64,000 bases of DNA from Nymphaea colorata (lineage: Eukaryota > Streptophyta > Magnoliopsida > Nymphaeales > Nymphaeaceae), in NCBI RefSeq assembly GCF_008831285.2, contig NC_045138.2, positions 26,879,934 through 26,943,933 of the forward strand, read 5' to 3'. Under the pieces are notes generated by a model. The model searched no databases, was not told the DNA's origin, and saw nothing but the letters and a program-made list of their open reading frames with translations. A program made the translations under genes and the position numbers. Of this stretch, positions 47,417 through 59,897 are shown piece by piece. Position 1 is the stretch's first letter; the number at the start of each line of letters is the position of its first letter.

Positions 47417-49380
47417 AGGGAGCCAACCCGACGAAACCAACCCCACCATCTCCCTCCCTCCCTCTCTTTCTGTTGTTTTTGCTCTTTCCTCTTCGTTGGG
47501 AGTTAACAGGGTTTTACATGTAGATCTCTTTCTAGGCGATCAAAATAGAAGAAAAACGAAAGCATAGTCCAAATCCTCCATGGTTCACTTCTTTGCTGCA
47601 CCATTGATGGATCTGTGAGAAGTATCCTTTTCCTCAGTAATTTTTTCAACCTTTAAAAGTGAAGATAGGAAAGGAAAAGATGGGGATTTTTTATCTTGGG
47701 TTTTTGGATCAAAGCATATAATTTTTGTTCCGGTTGTTTATGATGTATTATCATCCACCATTTATGAACATGGCAATAGGACTCTCTCTCTCCCTCTCTT
47801 TATATATCTCTCTTTCGCAGTGTAACAGGCACAAGAACAGCACTGTTACTGCATGTTTATGGCATTTATTCGTTGCTGGTGAAACGCCTTCATTTATTCT
47901 GTTTGGGCGCTCTCTGTGTTTGATCTCTGCATCTGCCTTCTGCCTAGGGCAACTAGTAACAGAGCACATGGGATGGTGGGAGCCCTTCCCCATCTCCTTT
48001 TCGTTTTGTCTTTTTTTCCCTTTCCTTCTTCTTTTGCTCTCTTTCGAGCTGGGGTGAGGGCGGCCGGTGGAATTAAAAACGGCTCTGAAGCTGGCAGGCC
48101 CAGTTGTTGGCTCGAGACTCGTGTTTGATGAGACCAGACTTCGTTCCCTTCGAGTTTGCATTGTTTAGAGAGATGCCGCCATTGAAGATAGACGACAGAT
48201 CAGATCACTGATAAGCATCCAAACGAGCATTTAAGATCAACTGTGAGGAGGTCTCCGTCTTCCTCTTGTTTACTGGATATAGTGGGCTTCCTTCAGTGGG
48301 AGAGATCGACGGCTCAAATGCTTCGAAAATCAGACGGAAAATGTGATGTTCTTAGTTATAAATTGATCCTACCATCGGATCCATCTATTCTGCTATTAAA
48401 TGTTTTGGAACATAAGATAGAATAGACAATCCGAGTCTAGTTCTGGTCACACGACCCGGTTCGTTTTTCTTCGTCTTGACACTTCTGTCCTCATCCTGAA
48501 AGCGCCCCTCGGTTGACGCACCGACATGTTTCCGGGAACCTGTCTACCATCCAAGGGTATTGTCGTCAAGTTTGGATTCAAAAGAACGAGGGCACGATAA
48601 CTTAACATTACGATTAAGTTGATATATATATATGTAACGAAGAATATAAAAGATGTGAATTATAATGGTGAAGAACTTTGCAGGTTCTAACGGGTATAAA
48701 CCCCATGATAAACATATTTATATAAGAAGAAAGGAATGAACGTGTTGGTGATTCCGTAAGATGGGTGCAGACAGAAAAACTTTTCTATTGTTCGAGAATT
48801 TTGTTGGCCCCCGGATTGAAGGGCAAGTCTGACAGAAGCGGGTGCAGTGCATCTGACTCATCGAGCCTTCTAGACGGGCAGGCACAGTGCATTCCATGGT
48901 TAAAAATGATGATATTTTACCTGGTTTTATGGAAGTAACATAGAAGAAATAAACTTATTCGGTTTCTCGGTAGAGGTATTTCTCAAACTTTCGTTTCTGT
49001 GATGCATCGACCAATGTACTGCGTCTTTTGATGCCATCTTAGCGCAACTTATGTGTTGTGCGTGTGAGAGCGACAGACAGAGAGGCCAGAAGTTTAGTAT
49101 TCTTTATAAAAGATGATAAATCCTCCCTCGCCAGACCACCTAGTCATTTCGCCAAGATTTGATATCTAGATCTAACTTTTGATGCCTCAAGGGGCATAGC
49201 ATAGTTTTATTGCACGTTAAGTTGGGCTGAAGGGTGCCTTGCCTCGTCTCTCCGTTATGGGGTCGAGCGAGCGTGGTGCGACACGAAGGTGAAGGCAAGA
49301 CGAAGGGAAAAAGGCCACAGTGGCATAGCTACATGGTGACTGTTCACACCAGTCTCGTAAAAGTTCTTTATTTTTAAATA
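47417..49380. other. 3' flank of the A70-like gene and intergenic
   Basis: The first ~300 bp likely include the 3' UTR (CT-rich, then ATCAAAATAGAAG). A (CT)n-rich stretch is near 47,781-47,815. No other gene was recognised. Confidence 0.4.
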
Positions 49381-49385
49381 GGAAT

Positions 49386-49386
49386 G

Positions 49387-49447
<61 letters not shown>
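49386..49447. repeat. (AT)n microsatellite, ~31 units
   Basis: Uninterrupted alternating AT for about 60 bases. It creates false open frames of Ile-Tyr repeats on both strands. Confidence 0.97.
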
Positions 49448-49451
<4 letters not shown>

Positions 49452-51183
49452 TGTTCCACCAAAAGTATTTTTAAACAAGTGTCCCTCCAATGAATTTTTT
49501 CGCTCCATCACTCGAAGAAGGGCTTTTGCTCTATATTTGGAGCTGTGAATTTTAATCATCTCACTAAGTACCCGGAATGATATAAACATTTGACAACATT
49601 TTGGTATGCAATATTGGAAGTTTTAATTAATTTACATTAGAAACAAAAAAGAATTATTAGGACGTCAAAATGGTAGTAGCTGTCTAGCTGAGTCCAAGCT
49701 TCCGAAACAACGTTCGAAAGTTCATATCTAAAATTATATAGTGCACTTCATATTTAATTCCTGCTGATTTCGTTTTAATCAATCATCCAATCCTACAACA
49801 CACACACACACACCCCTTCATGTGCGCATAGCATACACATACTCAAGCACACCCCAGCAAGAGCGCGTGCACATGTGGACACACACATTGAAAGCCTCAA
49901 TTTTCTTCATTTTAAAATTTTTTTTTTTTGTGAAAAAGTAAGAGGCTACATTTATCACAAAATCCAGGGTAGAGGCTGGCGCCTAGAGGTGCTAGTATTC
50001 GGAGAAATAATTTTGTGCACAAGTCCACGATTTGGTCATCTTTTTTCCACGGACATTATTTGTTAGCAGTTGACCAGCGAAAGAATTTATTGTTACTCTG
50101 TGTTTGTTCGATATACTTATGATCCCAACCTGTCCAATCCGCATCAAACCTACCAATTTATTCAACTTTCCAGAGAAAAATTGGGGCTGATCACGTACAT
50201 GTTTGATTCACTTCCTAGAAATTTCAAGAAAGACAAATAATTTGTGCTTGTAAATATGGACCATTTTGATGATACTTCAGACTACTAAAGTACTTGGAAG
50301 GAAATCTCATATTATTTCTCTTTTGGAAGAGTCCATATCGTTTTGGAACTCATGAATCCCACTGTCTCTTCCTTGTTTATGATGTTGATTTGTTGTATTT
50401 TTTGCCATCAAATAAAGCAAAGGTTCTGATAAAGGTCACACAGACTTGCTTTTCACTTCAGCTACTTACGTCAAAAGGCACACACCCACATACATAGAGC
50501 TTGTGATCGTGTTAAGCATGCATGTGCGTGTCCACATGCTCGCGCTCATAGCTTTGCAGGTAGATCATGTGGGCAACCATGAGCCAGTGCGACCACCACT
50601 GTCATTTTTCTTGAGTTTCCTTCAAGAAATGCTCGCTTTTCTTCTTTTGAGGGAGAAGTTAAGAAGTTAGTCATCTTCTTTGCGGCGGAGAGTTTTGTGT
50701 GGATCCAAGATAGAGGTGCAATCAACTGAAAACACGACCATTATGAGGTGTTACAACTAATTTGCTATTTGTCTGATCCAGAATTGCTTTCATATATATA
50801 ATCCAGGAGTGAGTAAGAACTCAGCAGGACCCGCAGTCTGCCCCCGCTTTTTCCGGAGAGATTTGGCATCTTAATCTTCGGTCCCATCTTCAATGATGAT
50901 CCTTCATTTCACGGATATGATATTATTAATGCCCATATGATCTATCTTAGACAGTGACTGGTAGATGTTACCATTTCTTCTAAAATGCTAAGAAGCTGGA
51001 TGCATCAAAGTAACCAATTCGTGGCATGTACTTAAAGAAAGATGTACGCAGCGATGCGGGTTTTTCCGGTGATGTTTTCTGCTCTTCATGTTGAACTGAA
51101 AAAGCTTCGATGCTCGCAAACTCAAGCATATTCAATTGTCAATGGAGAAACCATGCCATCATCCGTGCCGCATCAAAAGCATT
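49448..51183. other. intergenic, no gene recognised
   Basis: AT-rich sequence with a (CA)n-rich patch at about 49,797-49,814 and short open frames without domains. Confidence 0.4.
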
Positions 51184-51520
51184 TGTTAGTGATAAGATGA
51201 TCAACGATAATCAAGGAGAGGATACGATCTATGGTTACACCAACTCAGCATCAATCTCCTCATGATAAGGAAAGAATTATTTCTAAAACAGTCTCATGTA
51301 AGCTTGCTCAAGTCTACCGTGTAAATCAAGATCCTAAAATCAAGGATCTCAATTGTACACAGTAACTTTAAATAAGTGTACTATCTTGGTTGAATTATTG
51401 AAGAATAGAAGAGAGTGTTATCCCTGTGGACGTAGGCTGAGTTTAGCCGAACCACATTGCATCTGTGTTCTTCTCTGTCTCTTAGTTTTTGTTCTCCTTC
51501 TTTAACTGTTAGATGATCAT
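51184..51520 (+). mobile_element. probable Ty1/copia LTR remnant
   Basis: It opens with TGTTAGTGATAAGATGA and near its end has GTGGACGTAGGCTGAGTT and GCCGAACCAC, a block typical of the 3' part of plant copia LTRs, followed by a pyrimidine-rich stretch. A matching 5-bp target duplication and internal domains were not found, so it is a solo or truncated LTR. Confidence 0.45.
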
Positions 51521-53628
51521 TGGTGCTTTAGTTGCGCTTTAAAGAGTGTTCCATCTGAATTAATAGTGATCAAGAAACGCGTTAGAATAAAAATAGGCAA
51601 ATAGTACTGTTTTACCTGCGCACTAGTTCTAACCTCGACGTTCATTATATTCTTATAAATTGCTTCCTGAACTGGGCTTCATTTTGAGTATAAGAATCTA
51701 ACTCTTTCTGCTAAGATTTAGTCCAATATTTATTGAAGCACGTAGTTGCATGCACAAGCACCTCACTGAGGTAAGTCAAGTGCACTAACCATTTCGAGAT
51801 GATGGGTTGTTAACCTCCTCACGTATATGTGTGTATGTATGTGTGCGCGCATGTGTGTTAACGGTTTTCGCATGTACGTGTGCCGTCCTCGAAAATCATG
51901 CTGTTACCATGTCCAAACAATATGGTCACTATCATTATGATAATATTCATGTCTAATGACTGCAAAATCCAAAACCAATTGTGGACATCTACCATATACC
52001 GATTTTCCTCATGCTCACGTTGGAGTTAGTAAAGCTGCCCATAATTGTGATTGTAACTTTCTTATCTTTATTAAAGATGTCAATTAGATAAAACTTATAT
52101 GATATTGAATCGTATCAATTTGTCCCAGTTGCATTAACATAAATGCAAATGTGACAGTTTATTAATTGAGCTCTCTTACACGAAACTGATAAGACGCAAC
52201 TCGTAGGAAATCGACAGACATGTAATGCACATGATGGGGGATCAGAAACAAAAAGCAAACAATCTACTTTAATGGGATTTTAAACTAGAGGAATTTTCGT
52301 GCCTATGTTAATACACGAAGAAACTGTATTAAGAAAAGGGGACGTTCTATCTAGGGGCTTACCTTTGGGTAAGAAGATGTTGTGCATGTGATTATATTGT
52401 ATGTCAAGAAGAACACATGTTACGGTCGTTCCTAACTCAAGTAAAAAGCCCAGTTTGAATGAAACGAGAGTGATCTTTGTATTACATAACATCTCAAGTT
52501 GGAAGAACAATATGAAAAAACATGAAATTTCAATGTTTTTAGCGTTAGTTTTAATTATGGCCCTTATTTTGTCAAGTATTCAGCAAAATTTGGGTTTGGA
52601 TTAGAAAATTAAATCAGAAATTAAATTATGTCAAAAGTGGCCAGCTTCTAAAGTCAACCATTCATCCAAATATGAGCGACCACTTGTTGCATGTGAACTT
52701 AGTTTTTGTTGCATATGAGCTTAGTTTTATCTATCTATACGAGATAAATTTAGCATTTGCAAAGTTACCATCCAGATCCAAACATGTTTCGGCCGCCGTC
52801 TCCGATATCTCCCTTTTCGTTCCTTTCCTTTCTTTCCCATTCATGATTATTCTCTTTCCTTTCTTTTCCATTCATGAGTATTCCCTCCCTTTCCTCTATC
52901 CAACCAAGCTGTAAATTCAAAACTCAACCAAATCTGAATCTGAATGTGAATTTAAGCGAGATGAACTTGGGACCGGCTTTAGCTGATCCAATTCCAAAGC
53001 AAATGAAAATTTGAAGTCAGTCACCATCAGGTCTGATCCAATTAATTAGAGTAGTGAAAAGGGTTCCAATCTTTTAGATCCGGCAGTGTCGATTTGACAA
53101 CCAAACCAGCACCTACCAGGCCCATGTGGGCCGTATCAAGGTTCAGATACCGTAGGGATCCAGACCAAGTTATGGCCTTGGATAGATCTACTCCCACCCA
53201 GCTCACATATCCATCAAGGGAAGCCTGCTCATGTCATGAACATTAGGAAAATGACTCTGTTACTGTTACAATACCTTTTTCTTAATCTTCTACTTATTTG
53301 TTTGTTTGGGAGTTTCCACATTATTTCCATGTATAACATGAGACTCTGTAATTACTTTACTTTTTTCCTCCCGGTTCTCTTATTTGATTAAATGCTTCCC
53401 ATGGTGGCTTCGTTTTTAGCCTGAGCCATTGTTCTTTCCCCAAGTTATTTGACCTTCTTCTTATTCAGGCCGAAAAACTTTTGTCGCTCGCGCATCTGCA
53501 TAAAACCCTGAGGTTCAGAGCTTATGCTTGTTTATACTTAGAATTAGGCATTTAACCAGCTGGTCGCTAGCCCAACCAGCTATACGAAACCTCTTGGGAC
53601 CAAAGAGGGGCTCATTCATGCCGGGAGA
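51521..53628. other. intergenic, no gene recognised
   Basis: AT-rich, with a GT-rich patch at about 51,826-51,858 and a repeated TTCCTTTC..CATTCATGA motif near 52,815-52,878. Frames of up to 80 codons carry no domain. Confidence 0.4.
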
Positions 53629-54060
53629 TGTCACGGACTGACAACTTCAGTCCGTGCGGCATAGCAGGCACCTTATGCCGTCAGCCTTAAACAATCGAAA
53701 TGGGTGCAGAGGTCATTTGGAAAGCAAAGTGTATAAAAAATACAAAGAGTGAATAAAGAAAACTCGAAATGTATTTTTTTATGAAAAGCTTGTAATGAGG
53801 AAGGTAAGAAAGAAGAATAATCTTAACTTGTTTACATAAGGTTGACTGAAGCGACTTACAATATTTGTGCCGACCACCCAAAACAAGGAACCCAATGCCT
53901 ACACTTGGGACCGGATTGGATGGTGCTCCGTCGTAGGTGAAAACTCAAGCATAAACTAAAGACTCAACATAAACAAAAAAAATACATAACAAAGCAAATA
54001 CAGACTCTAGACACAGGAAAACAGAGCTGCGCACTACAATTAGTGATGTCAATTATTTAT
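53629..54060 (+). mobile_element. possible LTR start (TGTCACGGACT type)
   Basis: TGTCACGGACTGACAACTTC is followed by the inverted partner AGTCCGTG, a terminal hairpin seen at the start of some plant LTRs, then GCCGTCAGCC. The far end and target duplication could not be placed, so the end coordinate is arbitrary. Confidence 0.3.
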
Positions 54061-54849
54061 AAGTTAGCTACATAAATCTTACGGCCTCTTTTAAGCACTG
54101 AGAAGTTAAGCAAGTAACATAAGCATTTTAAATTGTATACGAAGTAGACATTCATACGAAACCTTGAAATGTAGATAAGAGTGCTATTCAAGGGCATCTC
54201 AATATTTTAGGGCCAAATGAAAAAAAAAAAAAAAAAAAACTTTTGGATTAATTTATGCAGATTCTTCTCAAGACAAAGATATTATTAGCTAATACGTCGG
54301 AACATGATCATAAATCTCCACAAACTGTCAATATAACAATTTTAAAAGTACATACATACTAAAACAAGTTTTTGTCCCCTGCTCTTCTTCTTCAATAGCG
54401 GGCTCTCTCCTCCTACTCAGCCTCGACTCGTCCATGCCTATCTCAAATATGCAGCTAATTAAGCTCCATTTTTGCTTACAAAAGCCGCTAAAAATTTGTT
54501 TTAAGTTTTACATGGGAAAATGAATCACTGTCATTTCCTCCATATAATGTAGTCAGTGACAAAGATAAACGCAAAACCTAATCTTTTGATGGTTGTATGG
54601 GAAGAAGTAAAAGAATCAGTATGTGAATGTGATGCTTATTATATCTTATTATATCTAAGTAAAGAGGTGTATCGAAGAATCTGATGAGTGAATAAATAGG
54701 AGAGAGCGATGTTCATACTTCTCCCTTCGCCCCCGCATCAGTACCTTCGTACGGACGACCTCTTCTTCCCAACAGCAGTGACAGGCTGCAGCTACCTCCC
54801 ATCTAGGCTTCGCTGGCTCCACTGCAGCGAATCTTCCCATTATTTCCCC

Positions 54850-54888
<39 letters not shown>

Positions 54889-57800
54889 AATTTTGGACAG
54901 ACCACCAAGAAATGTTGATTTTTTTTAAAAAAAAAAAAATTTGTCAATGAAATGACCGAAAGCCTTTGTTAAAAATAAGATATATTTAAAAATAACTTTT
55001 TTATTTTTTAATCATCCAACAATGCAACTACAATATCTATATACCAAGCCATTAGATGTTGGATCAGTAAACTATAAATTTGGTCATCCATATGTTTAAG
55101 TTGAATCATTAGATGTTGGATCAGTAATCTATATATTTTGTTATTCATATCTTCAAGTTGAATAATTGAAAGAAAAACAAGAAGAAAAAGAAGATGGGTG
55201 GATCGCTCCAGCCATCGTAAGGAATCCGGCCTTTCGTATGGTCAACCCGATGCAATACAGATGAGTCGCAAGGAAGGATTGTATATACGTAAATTGGTAC
55301 ATGCCTGACCACTTAAAGTAAAAAGCCAGACAATCTAGACCTACTAAAAATGATTAGTAAAGATATGATCTTAAGATTGACTTGATGAGGAATATGTAAT
55401 AAGTTAGTCATTTTTTAACTTTATTCGTGTTTTTTAATAATAAAAAATGAATGGCTCTTTTAGCATCAAAATTTTGATAATAGAAAAATCAAATATTTTT
55501 TTTTTAAAAATAACTCGAATTAAGACATAACATACATTGAATTACAGTAGATAAACACGTTAAAATGATCATATTTAGTTTACAATATAGAAAATTGGTT
55601 AGGTGAATGGACTTGAAAGCAATGTTGTTGGAATGACCTTGAATAAAATCAATTCGATTAAGTGGGGATTCACCATTCTGTTAGTTTTTCAAACTTTGCT
55701 TTTTTAAATTTTTAAAGTTTTTCTTATATATTTTTGGCCGATTCACAGTTAGTCGGTCCCGGATCCGATGTTTTGCAGAATTGCTTAAAAACCTTGGAGC
55801 CAAAGGTGGTCCAGGATTTAATGCTTCAGGTGGGCGCACCCTTAGTTTTTAAATATTCATAAGCATCAATGAGGTACCTCGAAGTTGTGTATCATGAACA
55901 CAATCACATGACATAAAGGAGAGGACTATACACATTAAAGATGTAGATGATCTCTTACTCATCAACTAGTGTCATGGCTGGCTAGTGGCTACCCTTCTCC
56001 AAATCTAGCCAGGAGCGGAACCACATGTGGGCAGTTGCCCACACAATCCCACAAGATATATTTACATTTTGGTTGGCCTCAATTATTTTTACTTATTTTT
56101 GTATTAGCGCCCCTCAATTATTTAGTCATTTTTAAATCTCTACTTCATATCTAACTTGAAGTGATGTTAGAACTTGAAATCTTAGTTATCAAGATTTCAA
56201 ATCCTTGGTTTCTAAAAGGATCTGAAACCCTTTGGTTGAAAGCTTCAGAAATTATGAAACTCAACTCAGAAAACCTTACTAGCTTTCCAAAGTATAGATT
56301 AAAGATGAGGCGCTTTATGTAAGCACAATCAAATGTTGGCATATTTGATGGGTGCAGGATTCTCCACTTGAGGTGAAAAAAAAAAATCCATCAACCACTC
56401 CTTCCCTGTAAACACGGAAGACAGATATAATCTCCCAACTTCTCCGTGAATTGTCCTTTTTTACATAAGAAAGGTGGTGAGAAAAATCGAATCCGTAAGA
56501 GTCCACACATTTCTTACTCCGGCAAATCCACTGCCGATGATGCCCGGAATAAATTATCCGGCGCCATCAAAGCACCTTAGCTCTTGTACCAATTTCATCT
56601 TCCGCTGCAACTCTGTTGGGGCAGGCCTCCGTCCTTTATTAGCAAAAATTGAAATTTACCAAAAAAAAAAAAAAAGGATAGGGGAGCTCCTGAACTAGCG
56701 ACTGAGACCGAAAAACTTTTTAAAGGGGCACTGATTCACTGGTTTTCATATATGAAGGAGCATTTACACTTATAACAAAGTAAATATTTAACAATCTTAA
56801 TATAAAAATAGAAGAAGATTGAGAAGCTGGCCTATGTACGGCTCCGCATTGTCAGTACCAATTTAATCTTTGTATCTTTTATATTTTAGTTGACAGAAAT
56901 CACCCAACGAGCCAAATAACTATTTTTTTTAATATTTTATTTATATATATATAATATTTTATTACTATTAATTATTTTTATGTATTCTTGTATATTAAAA
57001 AATATTTTTAATGTAATTGGGCTGAGCCCAGGCCGAGCTCTGGTTTTTTTAGTCGAGCCAAAGCCTGGGCCCGACTCATTATCGGGCTGGGTGGGCCCGA
57101 TGCCCAGGCTTACCTCTATATCCATTTTTCCTTGGACTTAGAAACTTTGAAATCTTTTTGCTAACTTCTGCTCATTTTCTTAGTCGTGATGTCTGGTTAA
57201 CTTGGTATTTTACAAGGCACTGTTCTTTAAACACATAATTTGCGTATAAGAAAATGCAATAGTTAATGGTATGAAACGTACTATAAGAAGATATTCAATT
57301 TGAATCCCACAATTTGATTGAAACCAGCTTCCTAGATTTACCTTCGGAAAGAGGTTTCAAACTTTGTAGTGCTTTGGTTTTCTCACAGGGATGTAAAAAA
57401 TAATGAACTGATACACGTAAATAGATCTCATCCCTACCCAATCCATCTGCAGTTCCATATTTGGATCCGATCCGTGAAAAAAAAAAATCCTCAATATCGA
57501 TGCTACCAACATTGATTTTAATATATTTGAAATCAACAGTGTAAATGGATATATATGTTCAACATATATCTTATTCTGTGGCTGGTTTTTCCAACGTTTT
57601 CCCCTTACCCTCTCAGTCACTCTTTTTTTCTCTACTTCCTTTTCTTTTTCATTATTATCACAACCAACATTTAGATTTTAATATTGGAAAATTATAGAAA
57701 AACTTGAAAATTCACTCTAAAAAACAAGAGGGGTTTACTCACGCCCCTTTATATATTTTAGTCCTGATTCCCTTATGATAGCGGATCTACCAAAAAAATT

Positions 57801-57900
57801 GCATTGATGTGTGCTTCCCTTCAACTTAAATTCATAGCTAATTAATGATATTTTAAGTATTATACTTGTTCCTTGAAGAGGTAAAGTATCAAGGATTTAC
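54061..57900. other. intergenic with repeats
   Basis: Holds a (CT)n run at about 54,855-54,888, a 57-bp tandem pair beginning ATTAGATGTTGGATCAGTAA at 55,051 and 55,108, an AT-rich block at about 55,300-55,560 resembling 837-1,260, a GAGCGGAACCACATGTGGG transposon-like string at about 56,013, an AGCTCTTGTACCAA string (56,579-56,592) close to the reverse of a copia primer-binding site, and a GGGCTGAGCCCAGGC / GCCTGGGCCCG repeat at about 57,018-57,110. No gene recognised. Confidence 0.45.
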
Positions 57901-59897
57901 ATTACACAAAACTTGGTAGTGAATAAACCAAGAAAGTTCACTACGTTAATGTGACATAGAGCTGGCATCATGCTAAGCATTGGAAAATGCATATATAAAA
58001 GTAAAATTAGAACAAATGTGTACGTAACATGGGACAATACATTAATGTGATTTTCGTCCAGAAAAGACCAAACTGCCGTCCCAATAATTGTGGGGAGAAA
58101 GTCAAGAGAGGTAGATTTGGGGAGGAGTGTGAATGACAACTGTTGCCTGCTAAGATACCACACAGAGAATTGAAGACAGAGAGAGAGGTGACGGCATCAA
58201 TTCCCCATTACACGAGGTGTGTGGAAGATACAAAAAAAAAACCAGCACCATGGTTGGCAGCGTCAGCTGCACGTGACCCTACGGCCAACGCAACCACTGC
58301 AGCCGTGACCACCACCAATTACCAATGGGAGAGAGAGAGCGTTCCGGCCGTCACTGCCCGGAAAATGGCGTTCGATGGTGTTGATATCTCCCTCTTTTAC
58401 TCTCTTCTTATCTCTTTCCCTGTTCAGGTTTGACTGTTCACATATACAATATAGTGAGTAGCTTCACGTTTGCCAAGAGCTGGTTTTCTAAAAGTAAAGG
58501 ACTGAAGCAAGTCAATTGAATCGCAGTTGAGGACAACATGACACGTTGTTGGTGAATTGCTTTAAAAGCTTTCCTGCTTCATGGTTGTAATTCAAAATTT
58601 ACGGCGCCCTTTCTTCACCGTGACTAAAGATTTGCTTGAAACTTGAAAGAACAACAGAAAGTAGCGTGGAAAAGAGATGCTTCTGTATCTGAGACTTTCA
58701 AAGGAGTTGAGATTCATTTCGCCATGGGAAAAAAGTTCCCAAACCCAGGTCGGTAGTGCAATTGTCCAAGGAACTCAATGCATAATACATAAGAGACAAG
58801 CTTAAAGTGTCTTAGTGCGTTAGATTAAACATGCGAATATATGTTCTTGGGTCTTTCTGATTTTGTCGGACGACTAAATGCTACAAGTTGCTGGTCATGG
58901 TTGGATGTATTAGTTGACTCGCTTTTTATTGTTCTCAAGTTTTCTGAATCAACTGTTAGATGGCTATGTATGGTTTGGTGGAACCATTGATTGAAGTGGA
59001 CATATTAGTGAGACAAGGCCTGTAGATGACGAGGCAAAACGTTTGAGCATAGGTCTCTTTCTCTCACTCTAGGCTGCATAAACGCCCTTCATTTTTTTAT
59101 CCCAGTCAGGGAGAAGATTATGCGGAAGAGAGTCCTATCTCTCTACTGTCAACATGAAAGCAGAAGCCTTCTAGGAGGGAAGGAGCATGCACCATAGTAT
59201 AAGACTCAAATTAAACTTGCTAAGAAACTGCTCTTCTTCTGAAGATTCACTCTGTGTTACCTGCTTCAGGCTATACACAGCTCTCCTGAGTTGTGTAACT
59301 TGTGCCAACCAAATAACTTGTGTCCCTTCTGTTGCCTTGTCCTTTTCATTTTTTTAATAACTGTGGTTTATCAGAAGAAAACAGGTGTATTATTACCTGC
59401 TGATTTCCTACACTGATGCTGCTTTTACTGCTTAAGTTTGGGGAGAAAAATTTCAAGCATTCGCCTCTGGAGATACAAAGGGAAAAGGCTGCAAACCGGA
59501 CATTGGGCTCGATAAATATATGAAATCATACAGACCGATACGGACAGGCCCGGGAGTGAAATTACGGACAGAAAATCCACCTAAGAGAGATAGTGAGATC
59601 TATGTATCTGCCGACGTACCTATGGTCGCAGAGTTCAAGAAAAGGAGAGCCTCGTCTATATTCCAGAGTTGACTGCCACCTTGTAGGACCTGTAGCTCAT
59701 ACACGATTGAGGGAGAGAGCGAACGAGAGAGCAACTAGGAATCATCTTCTACTAATAAACCTCTGGTCCTTATTACCCCCCCCTGCGGAGTCCCGCTCCT
59801 TCATCCCTCCTTCTAGCAAGCACTTTTTTTCTCACACACTCTCTCTTCCTCTGCAATTCTTTTAGTAGCCATTTATCCGTCGACCTTCGTCTCAAGA
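57901..59897. other. intergenic and 5' flank of the polyamine oxidase gene
   Basis: No gene recognised. A plus-strand frame of 96 codons at 58,143-58,433 is Ala/Thr-rich without a domain. From about 59,700 a CT-rich leader-like sequence runs to the ATG at 59,898. ATAAATATATG at about 59,515 is a distant TATA-like string. Confidence 0.4.

Noticed and set aside
46741-47449. Minus-strand frames of 179 and 220 codons opposite the A70-like gene
   Set aside because: They are shadows of a GC-rich coding sequence on the plus strand, whose DUF4408 and DUF761 ends identify the true frame.
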